This document shows, in pieces, positions 5,298-7,190 of a stretch of 7,190 nucleotides of DNA (its first letter is position 1; each line of letters begins with the position of its first letter). The position numbers were made by a program, and so were the translations under genes. The notes below the pieces were generated by a model, which ran no database searches, was not told the origin of the DNA, and saw nothing but the letters and a program-made list of their open reading frames with translations. Source of the DNA: Alphaproteobacteria bacterium (GTDB lineage Bacteria; Pseudomonadota; Alphaproteobacteria; Micropepsales; Micropepsaceae); NCBI GenBank assembly GCA_017307315.1, contig JAFKFF010000175.1:1-7190 (forward strand). Reading direction: 5' to 3'.

Positions 5298-6449
5298 TTG
5301 ACCGTCGCCGCCGACAGGCGCCTTGCGGGCGATCCCTACGCCATTCCGGCGAAGCTGGCGGTGACGCGTCTCAGCCTGACCAATTTCCGTTCCTATCCCA
5401 CCGGCGAACTGGCGACGGCCGGCGGTGCGGTGGTGCTGGCCGGCCCGAACGGGGCGGGCAAGACCAACATCCTGGATGCCATCTCGCTCCTGTCGCCCGG
5501 GCGTGGCCTGCGCGGCGCCAAGCTGGCCGAGCATGTCCGCCGCGGGCCGGTGCAGCCCTCCGAAGCGCTTTGGGCGGTCGCCGCGACCGTAAAGCGGGGC
5601 GAAACCGATTACGAGATCGGCACCGGCCTGACCGAGCAGTCCTCCAGCCGTCAAGTACGCCTCAACGGCACGGACGCGAAGACTTCTGCCGAGCTGGGCG
5701 AGATCGTGCAGATGGTGTGGCTGACGCCCGCCATGGACCGGCTGTTCATCGAAAGCGCGTCGGGCCGCCGGCGCTTTCTGGACCGGCTGGTGCTGGGGTT
5801 CGATGCCGGGCATGCCCGTACCGCCACGCGTTATGAAACCGCGATGCGCGAGCGCGCCCGGCTTTTGAAATACGGCCCCCGCGATCCGGCCTGGCTGGAC
5901 GGGCTGGAAAATGAAATGGCGGAAGCCGGCACGGCCATTTCGGCCGCGCGCGATGCCGCGATCCTGCGCCTCAATCAAGCCTTGGCGGCGCGCGACGGCG
6001 CCTTTCCCGCCGCGTCCCTGTCGCTCACGGGCGAAGTCTTCGAGACAGCGGAAACCCTGCGCGACGCGCTTGGCCGCGCGCGCATCCGCGATGCCGAAAG
6101 CGGGCGCACCCATGCCGGACCGCATCTGGCCGACCTCGCCACCCGCCACACGCAAAAGCGTGCCGATGCGCGCGAATGTTCCACCGGCGAGCAGAAAGCG
6201 CTGTTGATCTCGATCGTGCTGGCTTTCGCGCGCGAACTGGCGCGGACGCGCGACGGCCTGGCGCCGCTGCTGCTTCTGGACGAGATCGCGGCCCATCTCG
6301 ACCGCCTTCGCCGGGCGGCCCTGTTCGAGGAGATTGCCGATCTTGGCGCCCAGGCCTGGATGACGGGAACCGACCTCTCGCTGTTCGAAGGCGCACACGC
6401 CCAGATCTTCGCGGTCGAGGACGGACATTTCCGTGAGGCGGGCGCATGA
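5298..6449 (+). CDS. recF: DNA replication and repair protein RecF
   Basis: SMC/ABC-type ATPase that works with RecO and RecR to load RecA at single-strand gaps; 383 residues, typical. It begins with TTG at 5298, two bases after the dnaN stop, with AGGG at 5287-5290 giving a seven-base spacing; a GTG at 5361 (362 residues) is the alternative but has no ribosome binding site. Motifs: RLSLTNFRSYP (24-34), Walker A GPNGAGKT (49-56), the conserved FLDRLV stretch around 160-165, the ABC signature CSTGEQKALL (294-303) and Walker B LLLLDEIAAHLD (324-335). All ATPase motifs are intact. The last codons overlap the next gene through ATGA, implying translational coupling. Confidence 0.95.
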   Translation: MTVAADRRLAGDPYAIPAKLAVTRLSLTNFRSYPTGELATAGGAVVLAGPNGAGKTNILDAISLLSPGRGLRGAKLAEHVRRGPVQPSEALWAVAATVKRGETDYEIGTGLTEQSSSRQVRLNGTDAKTSAELGEIVQMVWLTPAMDRLFIESASGRRRFLDRLVLGFDAGHARTATRYETAMRERARLLKYGPRDPAWLDGLENEMAEAGTAISAARDAAILRLNQALAARDGAFPAASLSLTGEVFETAETLRDALGRARIRDAESGRTHAGPHLADLATRHTQKRADARECSTGEQKALLISIVLAFARELARTRDGLAPLLLLDEIAAHLDRLRRAALFEEIADLGAQAWMTGTDLSLFEGAHAQIFAVEDGHFREAGA

Positions 6450-7054
6450 TCCCACTGCACAGTTTTCTGCTGTATTGTCTGCTCTATGCCATCGCCATCG
6501 CGACGCCCGGCCCCGGCATCATTTCCATCGTGGCGCGGGCGCTGGGATCGGGTTTTCGCGCCACGGTGCCGGCCTGCCTGGGCGTGACGGCCGGCGATCT
6601 GATTTTGATGACGCTTTCGGCATTCGGTCTGGCGCTGGTGGCGCAGGAGGCCGCTGAACTGATGATTCTGCTGAAGTTCGGCGGGGGCTTGTATCTGATC
6701 TTCCTCGGCTACAAATACTGGACCGCCAAAGTCGACGACCGGGCCGAGGTTGTTCCGGAAAGCGCCAGCCGGGGCTTTCTCACCCAGCTGGGGATCACGC
6801 TCTCCAATCCCAAGGCAATAGCCTTCTTCGTGGCGCTGCAGCCCGTCGCCATCGACCTGAAGCACCTGACCGTCATCGGCTATCTGGAACTGGTGGCGGC
6901 GACCCTGGTTCTCATCCCGGCGATCACGATGGGATATGCGGCCGCGGCAGCAAGAATGAAAAACCTCATGGCGAGCGTGAAGGCACGCCGCCGCATCAAC
7001 AAGGGTTCCGGTCTCGTCATGACCGGGGCCGGCATTGCGATCATGGTGAAGTAG
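6446..7054 (+). CDS. LysE/RhtB-family exporter
   Basis: Inner-membrane protein of the LysE/RhtB family, whose characterised members export amino acids or derivatives such as lysine, threonine, homoserine lactone or cysteine; the substrate here cannot be read from sequence. At 202 residues it has the usual size. Hydrophobic segments lie at roughly 6-30, 40-66, 70-90, 111-134, 143-166 and 187-201, consistent with six membrane helices. Family motifs are TPGPG (20-24) in the first helix, GVTAGDL (46-52), NPKAIAFF (121-128) and the loop RRRINKGSG (181-189) before the last helix. The start ATG overlaps the recF stop (ATGA, 6446-6449) and gyrB begins directly after its stop, so it is cotranscribed with replication genes. 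Its relationship to them is unexplained; simple hitchhiking is most likely. Confidence 0.92.
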   Translation: MIPLHSFLLYCLLYAIAIATPGPGIISIVARALGSGFRATVPACLGVTAGDLILMTLSAFGLALVAQEAAELMILLKFGGGLYLIFLGYKYWTAKVDDRAEVVPESASRGFLTQLGITLSNPKAIAFFVALQPVAIDLKHLTVIGYLELVAATLVLIPAITMGYAAAAARMKNLMASVKARRRINKGSGLVMTGAGIAIMVK

Positions 7055-7190
7055 ATGTCTGAATCCGCGCATCAAGTGACCAACGAATATGGCGCCAGCA
7101 GCATCAAGGTCCTCAAGGGCCTGGATGCCGTGCGAAAGCGCCCCGGCATGTATATCGGCGACACCGATGACGGTTCGGGCCTGCATCACA
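7055..7190 (+). CDS. gyrB: DNA gyrase subunit B, N-terminal part (cut by window edge)
   Basis: ATPase subunit of gyrase, which introduces negative supercoils ahead of and behind replication forks. Only 45 codons plus one base are visible. The protein opens [20 protein letters not shown] and reaches the family signature with [24 protein letters not shown] at residues 22-45, the start of the GHKL ATP-binding domain. The RKRPGMYIG element is shared with ParE, but the position at the end of a dnaN-recF cluster favours GyrB. ATG 7055 follows the exporter stop (TAG 7052-7054) with no gap, so translation probably depends on the upstream gene; GTGAAG at 7046-7051 is at most a weak ribosome binding site. 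Confidence 0.95.
   Translation, partial: MSESAHQVTNEYGASSIKVLKGLDAVRKRPGMYIGDTDDGSGLHH

Noticed and set aside
5268..6455. 395-codon minus-strand open frame opposite recF
   Set aside because: Shadow of recF codon bias; low-complexity Arg/Gly/Ala product without motifs.

Overview
The window is a GC-rich stretch of a bacterial chromosome whose gene content and order point to an alphaproteobacterium. It runs ubiE (divergent, cut by the left edge), mutM, rpsT, a rhodanese-like gene, dnaA, dnaN, recF, a LysE-family exporter and gyrB (cut by the right edge). The assignment rests on three things: the ubiE-mutM-rpsT-dnaA neighbourhood, alpha-type protein features such as the MutM insertion before its KHDHV motif, and a cluster of GANTC (CcrM-type) sites upstream of dnaA. 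Genus cannot be told from the sequence alone.

Left part (1-1514): ubiE (ubiquinone/menaquinone C-methyltransferase) reads leftward. mutM (8-oxoguanine DNA glycosylase) and then rpsT (ribosomal protein S20) read rightward. rpsT has its own good promoter and Shine-Dalgarno sequence and ends at a textbook intrinsic terminator.

Middle part (1515-2488): about 410 bases without a convincing gene. This stretch is clearly more AT-rich than its surroundings and holds several inverted repeats and most of a run of five GANTC sites. It precedes a rhodanese-like gene whose reading frame is broken: the conserved C-terminal part continues in the next frame, so as sequenced it is a frameshifted gene or an assembly error. 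No convincing DnaA boxes were found, so there is no support for calling this the replication origin.

Right part (2489-7190): dnaA, coding for an initiator with a normal DNA-binding domain but several unusual residues in normally near-invariant AAA+ motifs. A strong intrinsic terminator follows. A leader of about 190 bases with a two-part stem-loop then precedes a tightly packed cluster: dnaN, recF (2-base gap), lysE-type exporter (4-base ATGA overlap) and gyrB (start directly after the preceding stop). Together dnaA, dnaN, recF and gyrB supply initiation, the sliding clamp, gap repair and supercoiling. The exporter is a tightly embedded passenger with no obvious replication role.

Most of the window is ordinary housekeeping DNA. 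The points worth a second look are the broken rhodanese, the divergent DnaA ATPase motifs, the GANTC/hairpin-rich intergenic region and the dnaN leader structure. I see no CRISPR array, tRNA, rRNA, insertion sequence or clearly novel system.
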